A stretch of 64,000 nt of DNA, taken from Trichosporon coremiiforme (lineage: Eukaryota; Basidiomycota; Tremellomycetes; Trichosporonales; Trichosporonaceae). Made by a program: the position numbers and the translations under genes. Under the pieces are notes generated by a model. That model saw only the letters and a list, made by a program, of their open reading frames with translations, was not told the origin of the DNA and searched no databases. How positions within the stretch are numbered: position 1 is the first letter of the stretch; each line of letters opens with the position of its first letter. The DNA is taken from assembly GCA_039545355.1 (NCBI GenBank), contig BCJJ01000016.1, forward strand, positions 248,001 to 312,000, read 5' to 3'. Positions 42,936 through 54,335 of the stretch are shown here, piece by piece.

Positions 42936-44285
42936 ATGGCCCCCGTGTCGCTCACTGTCCGTCCCCCAAAGGGGCGTGGAGCCCCCTCCCAGCGCATGTT
43001 CCAGGACGACTCGGACGACGAGGGCGACTTCGGTCGCGCCAGCTCGTCCAGCTCGAAGCGCGGTCGCGAGGAGAGGATCGAAGGGTTCGCCAACGGTCGC
43101 CAGGTCGGGACGAAGAAGGAGAAGCCGCTCGTTATTGCTCCGCAGCCGAACAAGGACTGGCGTGCTGCCGCTCGTGCTGCTCCCAGCTATCGTCCGGAAG
43201 TCAAGCGAGAGGAGGAGGTTGTCACCCATGAGCGAGTAGGCGATGGACCGCAGCGCCGCGGTTTGCGCCAACTCACCCCGCCGCCGGATACGAAGCCGTC
43301 CGCGTCCGACCTCGAGGCTGCCGACACTGCCGTTTCGGCATTCACCTCAACCCCTGCCGCAGGAGACGAACCGGTGAAGGAGGAGAAGGAGATGACGCTG
43401 GACGAGCGTGCGCTCGCGGCCCTGATCGCAGGCGAGACCGAGGAGAAGCCCGACGTCGACGACAGCATGGTCATCGGCCTGAACAGCAACACTTGGCAAG
43501 CGCAGAGCGAGTCGGACGCACTGCAACGCGACCTGGGCGGGCTGCCAGACGAAGCGACGCTGGACGACTACGCCGCCGTGCCAGTCGAGGCGTTCGGCGC
43601 CGCCATCCTCCGCGGCATGGGCTACGACCCGAAGAACGACACCGAGATCCATGTCCCGAAGTCACGACCCGCTCTGCTCGGTCTCGGCGCCAAGGCACTG
43701 TCTTCTGAGCTCCCGCCCGCGAGCCACAAGAAGAAGAAACGACAGGACCCGGCGACGAGGGGAGGAAGGGGTTTCAACGCGGCAAACCTGCTCGTGAAGA
43801 AGGATAGCGAAACGCCCACCTCGAGCCGCGGTGTCAGCAGGGATGTGAGCCGCGATGTTTCCCCTCGGAGGATCGAGGATAGGGACGACAGACGGCGAGA
43901 TGCCAGCCCGAGCCGCATCGACGACCGCCGAGACAGGGACAGGGACGGAAGGAAGTACGAGACCGAGGAGGAGCGTGCTCGCCGGAAAGCACGTGAACGC
44001 GAGCGGGATCGGGACTACGACAGGCGGGATCGCGATCGCGACGGCCGTGATCGAGACGGGCGTGATCGTGACGGCAGGAGATTTCGCGATCGCCGCGAGC
44101 GCGGGGACGACAGGCGGGACCGCGACCGTCGTGATGACCGTCGCGATGACCGCCGAGACCGCGATGATCGGAGAGACCGGGATCGCGACCGCCGCGACCG
44201 TGATCGTGATGACAGGCGAGACAGGGAGAGGGACAGGTATAGGGACGACCGCCGCGACCGCGACCGTGAGCGCGACAGGCGCTAA
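42936..44285 (+). CDS. Pre-mRNA splicing factor SPP2/GPKOW-like with RD-repeat tail
   Basis: SPP2 activates the DEAH helicase PRP2 in the spliceosome; the human relative is GPKOW. Single exon, 449 residues. The N-terminus (APVSLTVRPPKG, IAPQPNKDWRAAARAAPSYRP) suits the family. The PRP2-binding G-patch-like block is at ~211-253 (DYAAVPVEAFGAAILRGMGYDP ... LLGLGAK). From ~residue 310 the tail consists of Arg-Asp/Glu repeats (RDRDGRDRDG, RRDDRRDRDD), an RS/RD-like low-complexity region often found in splicing proteins. The start at 42936 lies in a good A-rich context (GCGACAATGG). An intronless splicing factor is notable in this intron-dense genome. Confidence 0.85.
   Translation: MAPVSLTVRPPKGRGAPSQRMFQDDSDDEGDFGRASSSSSKRGREERIEGFANGRQVGTKKEKPLVIAPQPNKDWRAAARAAPSYRPEVKREEEVVTHERVGDGPQRRGLRQLTPPPDTKPSASDLEAADTAVSAFTSTPAAGDEPVKEEKEMTLDERALAALIAGETEEKPDVDDSMVIGLNSNTWQAQSESDALQRDLGGLPDEATLDDYAAVPVEAFGAAILRGMGYDPKNDTEIHVPKSRPALLGLGAKALSSELPPASHKKKKRQDPATRGGRGFNAANLLVKKDSETPTSSRGVSRDVSRDVSPRRIEDRDDRRRDASPSRIDDRRDRDRDGRKYETEEERARRKARERERDRDYDRRDRDRDGRDRDGRDRDGRRFRDRRERGDDRRDRDRRDDRRDDRRDRDDRRDRDRDRRDRDRDDRRDRERDRYRDDRRDRDRERDRR
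43970..44282 (+). repeat. RD-repeat coding region
   Basis: Degenerate GAYCGNGAY/CGCGAC-type units encoding Arg-Asp dipeptides at the end of the SPP2-like gene. Length is likely to vary between strains. Confidence 0.7.
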
Positions 44286-45027
44286 GTGTAGACATCCATA
44301 GACGTGCTCCATAGGAAGACAGCACAGTGTATCAGTATCTTTTCATCTACCAACAAACATCCCTATCATTCTGGAACGCGTGAGGAAGGGGGGTGAGGGG
44401 CTGTGGACATGTGAACAATTCCAGCGATCGGCGGCATCGCCAGTGTTCGTGCCAGGCTCTCCGTTATCGGTGATCTACTCGCACTGACCCAACTCAGCCC
44501 AAGCGGCTTTGCGCACGCGAGCACGCCTGCCAAGAGGTCAGATCCGCAATGTCGGTGCATCCGTGCAGAGCCTGCAGAACCTGGTGCATTTCCAGCCCGG
44601 AGATAACGGTGGGCAATGCAGCCAGCGGGCAAAGGCACGCTACTGGTACGCCGTGCTGGCCGTGCTGGCCGTGGCGTACCGGCGAGTGCCGGCTGGGTGC
44701 GGCATCTCCGGACCGGGGCTACAGTGGCGGTAACCTGGACGGTTGGGCGGCACATGACGGCTTGTTGTTGTCTTGGTGCTGCCGCTTTCAGGCTGACGAC
44801 GGAATGCGATGTGTGTGAGAGTGGGCATGCGCAGATACATATGGGCGAGCATGTGATGCGCCTCTCGGCTTGATATCTACTTACTCTCATCGCCACTACT
44901 TCTCGACAGGCAGCGAAGCGAACTGCATCACAATAAACTTGCCCACCTCACACGACCCCCACCGCCAAACCCCATCCTTCCGACTCACTACCCGCCGAGT
45001 CCTCTCCCGCAAAACAGACCAGACACA
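44286..45027. other. Spacer between SPP2-like and RpiB-like genes
   Basis: 742 nt between two plus-strand genes; no gene seen. Confidence 0.5.
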
Positions 45028-45795
45028 ATGACGAACGAGGGCAAGTGGACGATCGTGGTCGGCTGCGACGACGCAGGCGTAGCGTACAAGGACCAGCTGA
45101 AGGCGGATCTGGAGAAGGACCCGCGCGTCGCGCGCGTCATTGACGTCGGCGTCCCGCACGACGGGGACAAGACGGCGTACCCCCATGTCGCGGTCGATGC
45201 GGCGCGCAAGGTGGCGAAGGGGGAGGCTGATCGTGCACTGCTGGTCTGTGGAACTGGTGAGTTGTCTTTGGTGGGGGGAAGTTCTGCTGTGAGGAGGGGT
45301 GCTGAACCGTCGATGGACGTATCGGCTGAAGGTCTGGTTCGGATGGGTGGTGCGCTCGTAAGGAGCTAGCCAGCTCCCAGACCGTCGGTGCAGAGACAAA
45401 CTGAATCACACCGGTCGACCCCATAAGCAGAGACAGCACGGGAGGGAGCACAGCTGACATTAGGCCTCGGCGTCGCCATCGCCGCCAACAAAGTCCCCGG
45501 CATCCGCGCCGTGACAGCCCACGACCCTTTCTCCGTCGAGCGCGCCATCCTCTCCAACGATGCCCAGGTGCTCTGCCTTGGAGCGCGCGTGATCGGTCTC
45601 GAGCTGGCGCGAAAGCTCGCCCGCGACTGGCTCGGGTACGAGTTCGACACTGGCTCTGCCAGTGCCAAGAAAGTGGCTGTCATTGGGCAGTATGAGAATG
45701 AGGGTAAGGAGCAGGGAGAGGGGGAGGGACGGAAGAAGGCCAAGGTCGACGTGCAGCATATTGAGCATGTTGAGCCGTTGGGACAGGTCGCTTGA
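45028..45795 (+). CDS. RpiB/LacAB-family sugar-phosphate isomerase
   Basis: Aldose-ketose phosphate isomerase of the RpiB type. In bacteria the family acts on ribose-5-P, allose-6-P or galactose-6-P; in some fungi an RpiB-like enzyme isomerises erythrulose-4-phosphate. Exons 45028-45256 and 45464-45795 give 186 residues. The N-terminus [14 protein letters not shown] holds the conserved Asp. The catalytic Cys74 lies in [22 protein letters not shown], joined precisely across the 207-nt intron. The second half has [27 protein letters not shown], matching the family HxxxxxxxxxNxxVLxxGxRVIG pattern. The C-terminal 35 residues are charged and extra to the bacterial fold. The actual substrate is unknown. 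Confidence 0.9.
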
Positions 45796-46819
45796 GCCCC
45801 GTCGTAGAGGAGGTGTTTGTTCATGTATTATTCTGACTGCTCCGCTGCGTACACTGGCCCCACGTATGATACGTATGATGGCTGAGACATCACTTCCCAC
45901 GCCATCGTCGCTCCGCACGCAGCCAGAGGCAGGTCGCATCTGCTCTTAGCGATATTGCATGCGCACTACTGTGCGGAGTACATTGCGCGACGGCCGTATC
46001 GCAAAGCAAGACACAGGCACCCGTGTAATGCAGTGCCGAGTTAAGCGGACACACACTTCCGACGCCGGATCCGAACTACGTTCCTCCCCGTTGCAGCTTT
46101 GCTCATTGTGCAGGGGCCGCCGCGCAGCGCGTCGCGAGCTGACTGATGATCATCGCTGATCGCAATCTGTTGCTAAGCTAGATCTTGCTATGTGGTCTTG
46201 TGCGCTGCATGCGCTGGAGGCGTGGAACGTTGAGGTTCTGGTATAAAGACGCTGCTAGCGGACTCGCCCAGTTCTATGTCGTCAAGAGTTGGAGAGGATA
46301 TGATACTGCGACGATTGAGGTTCGGGGCAGGCTAGCTTGGGTCAGTAGGTCACGCCGACGGCTGGTTTGACGCTGGACTCGCTCAGCTCGTATTAGTGGT
46401 TCGCAGCCCAGCTGTCATCGTAGCCGGCTCGCTCACTGCGCTCGTCTGCCGCTCGCGCTCGCGCTGCTTGATATGTACATGCCGGCCCTAGCCGCGTCCT
46501 ACTACTTCTACACACAGATCTCGCCTCTGCTCGGTCTTGGGGATTTTAACGGCTGCTTGTTAGCTTTTCTGCTGGGTAGACAAAGGGAAGCTGCGGAGAG
46601 GGAGCGTTGCGAAGAGTGGCAAGTCAAGGGAGGCGATGGGCCATCGATCGACGCCCCTCGCCCCGGCTGCGCTTCACACTCGCCACGCGGTTGCTGATGT
46701 GTGCCAGCGTGCTCGCACTCTCGCACGTTCGCACACAATACAAGGGATTGTGTGGAAGGTGCTCGCGCTCGCTGTGAAGATGCAGTGGTGGTCGCTCGCT
46801 GCTCTCGCGAAATGGATAC
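45796..46819. other. Convergent spacer RpiB-like / SKP1
   Basis: 1.0 kb between two convergent genes. No coding region or RNA gene recognised. Confidence 0.5.
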
Positions 46820-47455
46820 TCACTCCTCGGCCCACTCGTTCTCCTTGCGGATCTGCTCCTCCTCCTCGGGAGTGAAGTCGTTGACGATGTTGAAGAGCTT
46901 GCGGATCTCCTCGGGAGTCTTGCCCTTGATCATGTTGGCGACAGTCTTGCAACCGACGTCACTGAAGGTAAGCCGGGATACAAGTTCTTGTTAGCTGTAC
47001 TCACAGGAGGGGCTTGATGTCGAGGTAGTTGGCGGCGAGGATGATCTCGAAGAGCATCTCCTGGTCGACCTGTTGTTAGACTGCGACTGCGAAAGGAGTG
47101 TGGAGGGGATAGACTCACCTGGATGAACTTGGCGTCCCACTCAGAGATCTCGGTAGCCTTGCGACGGGCGTCATCGGCGTCGTTCGAGTCAGAGGGCGGC
47201 AGGGGGTCGTTCTGGTGGTGGTCGCAGTACTCGAGGACCTTGACGAGGACGCTCGAGCTAACGTTGGGGAGGGGGATGGCCTCGTCCGAGGGGCCCGCGA
47301 GGTCTTGCCATTAGCACATTCTGTTGCCCACAGATTGATAACTCACCCTCGATCATCTGCTTGATGAGGTTGGAGCGCTCGGCAACCTTCTTGTCGACGT
47401 TGAACGTCTCCTCGTCCGAGGTCACGAGGGTGATCTGGTCCTTCTTGTCAGACAT
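46820..47455 (-). CDS. SKP1: SKP1, SCF ubiquitin ligase adaptor
   Basis: Links F-box proteins to cullin 1. Exons 47455-47347, 47303-47119, 47069-47005 and 46961-46820 give 166 residues. The BTB/POZ-like N-terminus is [21 protein letters not shown]; then [48 protein letters not shown] and the C-terminal [18 protein letters not shown]. Intron 1 ends in AAG (GGCAAG) instead of the common CAG. The stop codon region reads GAGGAGTGAGTATCC, so a donor-like GTGAGT overlaps the stop. Read as coding, the protein ends at the usual place. Confidence 0.95.
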
Positions 47456-50400
47456 TGTTGATGGTGGGTTGAAGTGAGGTTGATGAAGTGTGGTGAGTGT
47501 CGGCGGCAATGATGAGCGCGCTCTCGGGTGAGGTGTGCACGCCAGCCCGCCGAGGCATGCCGTCAGGCATGCAGGACGCTGATGACAACAGGAAGCTGGG
47601 CGCTACAATAGGCATGGAGCGCCACGTGGCCGGGGGCATTGTCAGATCTCAAAGGTGGTCCAATAGGCCTGCGGAGAACATCACTGCTTCCGGCCGGTGG
47701 TTGCCACCCAAATCAACCAGCGTTCATTGTGCTTCCGCGTGACGTGCTCTGGCCGGGTACGGCAGGCTTAGGCTGAACCTTGTCCCAGTGTGATGAGCAG
47801 GCGGTGTCATCCATCGGAGTCGGATTGCGGTGTTCGGCGTGTCACTCTGCTCTGCATAGCTGCATAGCTCTCCATCTTTGACAGTACGGCGGCATCGCCC
47901 TTCACTTACAAATGAGCTGCTCGTCTCAGCTGCGCTCACCTACACTCGGCCGTGTTGTTGTTGGCTTGCTTCGACCCCCTTCCGGCAGATCAGCGGCAGT
48001 TGGCACCGCGAAAGCGTGTGACGCCGCGGACGCCCAGTCTGCCACGGCTGCTGCTGTCGCTTCGGTCGGCAGCGATTGCGGGCAGAATAAGTAATTAGCC
48101 TGGGAAGGAGATCAGTTGCGCTCATCCAGTCATTGAGAAGTGCAGCGGGTGCGGTTGAATAGGCGTGGCAACATTCGGCATCGGTAGTCTCTGGGCACCG
48201 GCAATCGCAGCTCTGTTCAGACAGCTACAGACAGCAATGCACCACTGACTCTCCATGGCTGCTAAGATCTCCGGCTACAAAGTGTCGACCAACTGGACAC
48301 GGTCAAGGATGTGAACCCCAATAACTGTGTACCCCTCGTCTCAGCTCTGTACCTGTGCCTTTGAGGCGCGAGGGGTCCGAATGGTGCGTCTTGTCGCGTC
48401 GGGTGGACCAGTGTGCGAGAGAAGGTGACTTGGGGCCATGAAGGCCTGCAGGGAAGGGGATTCGGGCCGAGAAGACAAGGCACTGGCGTGCATCTGGCAA
48501 TTGCTTCATTCGCACAACAAGTTCATTGGTGCACGTCGCACGAAGGGGAGAGCGAATCATGCATCTTACACCTCTTGCTCTCTCGATAGTTACTCCGGGA
48601 TACGGATCCCGGTAGAGAACGTTAGGGTGGTGTGAGGCGTCCATCCCGTCTACGCCTCAAGTGGGTTGGAACATGGGTCGAGGCATGAGGCATTACTACC
48701 TGCCTGACAGCCGTCTCTGATCTGCACGGAGGCCGACTTGGCTGGATCTCGCTCGCGAGTGCCGGCCAGATGCACCAGATCCTGTCTCGTCCACAACTGA
48801 GTGCACAGGGCGGCGCCGAACAACGGCGCGCATGGCCTGGCCGAGGCATGGCGCCACGGCGGCACAGCGGCACAGCGGCACAGCGGCACAGGTCTGCCGT
48901 GCTGCCGTGGCACATGACTCATGGGCACGAGACCTAGTCCATGGGACCCCTGTCGTTCGCGAATTTCGGTCAGCATCGTCCCCATGTCCCCAGCCGCAAC
49001 TAGCAGAGGAGTGTACGGATGGTTGTGCAGAGAGCCATTACGCATGACGGTTCCGGCAACACGGACCGTGCAAGGTTCCCTCGATCCGGTGCACATTCCT
49101 CGCTACGGTGGTGTTGACGACGCCAAATGAGTTGACGTTGATGCGGGGAGAAAGCTTGGCGGCAGGGTCCGCTGCGCGTGCGCTGGGAGCAGCCGCCCTG
49201 GTGTCGATCCTTTCATGCTCATTTGTCTGCGCCATGCACGGCATGCCTTGCGAAGCACCCGACGTCCGGAACGAGCTGATTTCCGGCATGTTGACATGCC
49301 AATGCGACAGATGATGACGAAGAGCGGGGCCATGGGGGGCGCGTGAGCATGATGAAGCAGGCAATCCCGCATCGTAATCCGATAGCCTGGACCTGCCGCA
49401 ACTGCCGCAAATGCCGGATCTGCCCCGTTGCCCCACTGCCCCGCACTCCGATAAGACAGTGAAGGAGGGAGACGCACGACAGCCGACTGCCGGCCGTGCC
49501 CCGTCATCCACCGACAGAGTTCTGGAAGCTCCAGAGGTACACCGCACGTATGAAGGTACGGACGACGACGGGCACGACTAAACCCGGCGAGGCTGGTTAG
49601 GCTGGGGCCGCCTCATTGAGGTACTGGGGCTGCATGCTTCCGGCGGCACTGCGGCAGTGGCCGTTGTTCGGGCCGATGGGTGCGCGTGTGCGTCAGGATC
49701 TGTGATGAGTCACTCCCATTAACGAATCCGCATTTCCACGACCCGCACGCCCCGCCCCGAGCCCGAGAGATGAAATCAGCTCGGTGGGTGGAGGATGGAG
49801 CTTCGTGCTGGCAGGCTGTAATTGCATGATCGTGTTTGGAAAGTGGATGAGATGGGGAGGACTGCATCACAGGTCGCAAGGAGGCCAGGGTCCCAGTCGC
49901 CGACTAGTGCAGGTGATGAAGGCGAATGTGGAAAGTGGGGTTGTAGGGTGAGGAAGGGTTAGCAGGGAGCAGCCCTGCTACTAGGGAGGCCCGGTGCACG
50001 GCAGCGGACCATGTGCCGCTGGCCCCGCTCAGCAGACACCCAGGGAAGGCCGTTGCCGGTCAAAGGTCCTTGCCGTGTCTGTCTCCAGCTCTGCGGTCAG
50101 AGAGCTAGAGAGAGACCTCTGCCACACCAGTCCTCTGGAGCTCCTCCTCCAGCGAACGTTGCACCGCGCTCGGCACTCGGCCCCTCATCGTCATTTCCTC
50201 TTTCTCTTTTCGCTCATCCATCCCCCAACGCGACCGCAACCCCCCTCCTCACCACCAGTGCATGTGCCCCGGCCCCGCCCTCTGCGCCTGACATCCAATC
50301 TCTCATCTCCCCACGCCTGCGTCATCCTCATTTCCTGATCCACTGCTCCGGTTCCCCGGTTCCCCGGTCCCCGGATCAGCACTCAGCGCGCCCTTGCCGC

Positions 50401-51205
50401 TTAGCATTAGGACCACTGCCGTCAAACGTCCAGTCCATCGAGCGCCTCCTTCAACTCCCTCGACTCCCCATCTCCCCGCCGAACTCTGCCGAACCACTTA
50501 ACAGCGTTCCCCATAATTTTCCGATCAACCGCTCCCAACTTCAACATCGCCGCCGGTTCGCCGCACACCTGAATCTCGGTGTCCGTCACCGAATACCCGG
50601 TCCGCAGCGCAGCCTTGCATCATCACAGACGACTCCGCGCCGCCGGCAAACATTTTCCAAACGCAGCCCGGCATCCTCCTTCTCCTCCCCGCACGCCACT
50701 GTCCTCCTCCGCGGTAGCGTCTCTGGCAATTCTGCCTCGGCATCTGGTAGCTTAAGCTCGACTCGCCTTCGCGTCGTTCGCTTGTCGCCGTAGCCCGACT
50801 GCGCTGCCGTTCTAGCCGCCTACCGAGGTCGGCATCCTAGCTTGGGCACCCACGCTCGTCCGCTAGCTCGCGCCTGCCTGAGCTGCTGCCTGATCGCGAT
50901 CCGGAGCTAAAGCGCCAGCACTAAGGGATATACACTGGCCCACTCTCGCCTCGACCAGAAAGTTGAGATTTTGCGCTACTGACTTGTACGCTAAAGCGCC
51001 GCAATTGCGCTAAGCCCCCATCTCGCGCCTCCGTCGTCGACAGCGATCACATTTCTCTGTCGCTCACTCTGAAGTTGGATGTCACAGCGACATTGACACT
51101 GTCTGCTCCACTGTCCTCTTCAGCAACTCCGAACCGATTCCGATTCCCATCCCCGCCGGCGTGTCCTCACCTTCGACGGGGAATGCAGTGAAGAGCCGCG
51201 CACAC
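47456..51205. other. 3.75-kb intergenic region upstream of second regulator
   Basis: Between divergent SKP1 and the Zn2Cys6 gene. No supportable gene. 48859-48890 holds an 8-nt tandem repeat. From ~50150 to 51120 the plus strand is pyrimidine-rich, like a long 5' leader of the regulator. The frame of the regulator stays open upstream to 51014 without an ATG, so an upstream first exon is possible. Confidence 0.5.
48859..48890. repeat. Four tandem GCGGCACA units
   Basis: Four exact 8-nt units. They are flanked by GCCACGG on the left and GCTGCCGTGGC on the right, which could pair imperfectly. Confidence 0.8.
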
Positions 51206-53447
51206 ATGACGCCCGAGTACTACAACCACTGGGCGGGCAGCGGCGTCGGACGCCCGGTCGCCCAATCGCTTCCAGGTGTCGCGACGCCGCAGGCGACCCC
51301 GCCTTCCTACCGCCCGATATATTCCCCGGCGGGTCCTCCTCCGCAAGTACCCGAAGGGGCTTCCCCGACTGGCAGCGACCCCAAGAAGAAGCGCCGACGA
51401 AGGGCCGAGGGTAGCCCCGGAGCCGAAGAAAAGCGCACCAAGACTGGGCGCGCCTGCGACGCCTGTGTAAGTTGCGGCCCCGGCCTGTGTCTGCTGCGGC
51501 GTTTTTGCTGACGAGCCGCAGCGATCGAAGAAGATCCGCTGTGACATCTTGCCGAGCGACGGCGGCGAGGCGCAGCCGATCTGCGCACACTGCAAGCAGT
51601 ACAACATAGAGTGCACGTTCTTCCTGCCGATTACCGAGACTCGGTTCAAGAAGCGGCGTGCTGCGAACGACGACCAGAACAGCGCAAAGGCGAACGGTCA
51701 GACGCCGCCGAGCGCAGGTCCCGGTCGGCCACCAGGGCCAGGCTCCATCCTGTCTCTTGTGCATCCGACAGCACCGACGCGGTCCTTCGAGGCATACGAC
51801 ATCGCGAACCACCAGAACTGGGAGGTCTTGAAGGACGATGAAGGCAAGATCAAGGTGCGCGCGTTCGCTACGGGCGATGAGGAGAACAGCGAGAAGCGTA
51901 GCCGGCTTGCGAACCACGGACTCGATGAGAACATCATGACCGACCTCATCAACAGCTATTACGAGTACGACCACCAGTTCCTTCCTATCATCCCACGGGA
52001 GGAGTTCATCGCATCCGGGAAGCCGCACCCGTTCCTGCTGTACTGCATGTGCGCGGTCGCATCGTGTAAGAGCGACTTCCCTCGCAGCGTCTTCACGCGC
52101 ATGCGCGGTATGGTGAACGGTCTCCTGCGCGCGAACGAGATCATGTCCAACCCCACGATAGAGCACATCCAGGGCTTGCTCATTATCTCGCCCGTTGGGG
52201 ACTTGCACTCCCAGCCGGCCGCCGGTACGGCGACCGCCGCCGCTATGCGCCTCGGTTGCGCTGTGCGCATGGCGCAGGAGCTTGGATTGCACCGCGAGAC
52301 GAAGCCGGCGGCGAACCCCACGGTAGCGGACATCGCGCAGCTCGAGCTGAAGCGGCGTATTTGGGCCGCGTGCGTCTATATGGACAAGTGGTACGCGGCG
52401 CTGCTGGGAACAATGCAGCAGGTCGACGTCCACGACTGCGACGTGCTCGTCCCCTCGCCTTACAAAATCGACCCGAGCGTCGAGTCGTCGAAGTGGGAGA
52501 TCGACCCACCACTCGCCGCGAGCGGAGAGAGCATGAAGCTGGCGTTACTTGTGGGCCGCGTACTGAAGCTCGTCTATGGCCCCGCGGGGATGCACCACTG
52601 CACGGACGAGCAACTGAAGGCTCTGAACACGGACCTACGACAGTGGGCGATCGACCTCCCGACAGTGCTGCGGTTCAAAGGACGCGAGAGCTCTGCGCTC
52701 GCCGGTCTGTTGCACTTCCAGTACCTGTCTGCGATGTTCCTGTTCTGGCGACCCTTCCTCCGAGTCGTGCACCCGCCACCAGCACACATCAAAACGATTC
52801 TGGACTTGCGGTCTTGGCACGAGCTAGTCCGGGGATCGAAGACGGCGCTTGAGTGGCTTGACAGTCACACCCACGCTCTCGACACGATCTACTTCTACGC
52901 CTACAGTGCGACGTCCTGCGCGCTGATCCAGTACCACCGCTGGGCGCGGAAGCGTGAGCAGGAGGCGCTCGACACGCTCAAGCTCGTGCGCGATCTGGTG
53001 CGCAGATGGGAGGAAGCCTTCAACCCGGACCAGATGAGCATGCGGCGCAAATCGTGCGAGACGATGAACCTCCTGTACGAGGCTGCGCTGAAGACGAACC
53101 CGGTGGAGAACGACACGCGCTCCGAGGCTTCGGGCACCGGCTCCAGCGGCGCCGTGACGACCACCAGCGTTGAGCGACCCGCATTCGGCCACCGCCGGGG
53201 CACATCCAATATCAACCCCAACATCGAGGACCTTGGCAATGTCGAGGGCGAGGGCCCGACGCAGGTCTCTTACCGCGCTGCGGCGGAGCGTGCGTCCGTC
53301 TTCGACGATGCGGGAGACTTCGACTTTTCCTTCCTCGACGCGATCCCCGACAGCAATTTTGACTGGAGCGGGTGGGGGCAGTACTTCGACACTGTCGACA
53401 AGATGTTCCCCACGCCCCCGAGCGCCCCGAGCAACGCGGATGCCTAG
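51206..53447 (+). CDS. Zn2Cys6 transcription factor with long zinc-cluster loop
   Basis: Predicted nuclear regulator. Exons 51206-51466 and 51522-53447 give 728 residues. The zinc cluster is Cys84-X2-Cys87-X6-Cys94-X13-Cys108-X2-Cys111-X6-Cys118 and is split by the intron after Cys87. The loop between the third and fourth Cys is 13 residues, longer than the usual 5-9. A Lys/Arg-rich stretch (KKKRRRRAEG) precedes it. CTFFLPITETRFKKRR follows the last Cys. The fungal-specific middle homology domain spans ~210-560 (YYEYDHQFLPIIPREEF, LGLHRETK, RRIWAACVYMDKWYAALLG). The C-terminus is acidic with aromatic residues (DFDFSFLDAIPDSNFDWSGWG), a likely activation domain. The ATG at 51206 is the first in frame; an extra N-terminal exon is possible. 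Confidence 0.9.
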
Positions 53448-54335
53448 CGGGCAGAGATGTGGCCTGGAGGGCCCAGCGCATGAGTAGTTCTTGAAGGCAA
53501 TGATATGGGCCATGGGTGTGGTCTCCCTATAATCAAATCATAGCAGCTGGGTTGAAGCGTGTCTGACAGCTCACGAGCTCAGACAAGCCCGGATCATCAT
53601 GCCGAGATACACGGCGAGTGGACTGGTAGAATAGTGTACACGGGAAGGAGCATAGTGTAGTGACATAATCATTTCTCTCTTGGGTATTCATGGGATTCCG
53701 TAGCGATGAGTGAATGTACTAGTGTGGTTTTGGCGAGAATAACTATAACTATCCCCAGTGTGGAGCGAGTGAAGGAAGGAAGCCCCGCAGCAACGCCCTC
53801 CACTCCGTATCGGTACTTGATCTGACATCTGACGCCGGCAGAACAACCAGTGTCCGTTATCGCGGACCCCAGGTCGGCAATCAGCGACCCAAGCGTCTCA
53901 CACATCCGCAGGAAGAGCGGTATCGACCGGTGTCCAAGTCGCCGGCCCGATGATCCGGCATGCACAAGACTTCGCAGTATAGCAGTGGGCAAGGTCCGCG
54001 CTGGAGATATCGACGGTGGAGGGCGGTAATGGAGGAGAGCGGGCGGCGGGTAGTCGGCAGGTAGTCGGCACATGCCGCTCTGAACCGCCAGTTGCCGGGC
54101 GGTGGGCAAGACGTCACTGCTGGAGATGCCGCGCTGCTCTAAGCTCCTCTTGCTATTCTCAGTCAACGTCTTCTTAACATCTTCCCTTGTCCTCTTCATC
54201 TCCTCTTATCCCGTCTCTCTGACATCAACTGTACGAACCAGCTCTCCGGTTCCAGCTCCAGTTCAACTCCCCCAGTCCCTATCCCTCGCACCCTCCTCCA
54301 CCCCTTCCTCACCCCGAACACAGAACGAAGACATT
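53448..54335. other. Spacer between regulator and aldolase-family gene
   Basis: 888 nt between two plus-strand genes; contains the promoter of the aldolase-family gene. The 150 nt before 54336 are pyrimidine-rich. No gene seen. Confidence 0.5.
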
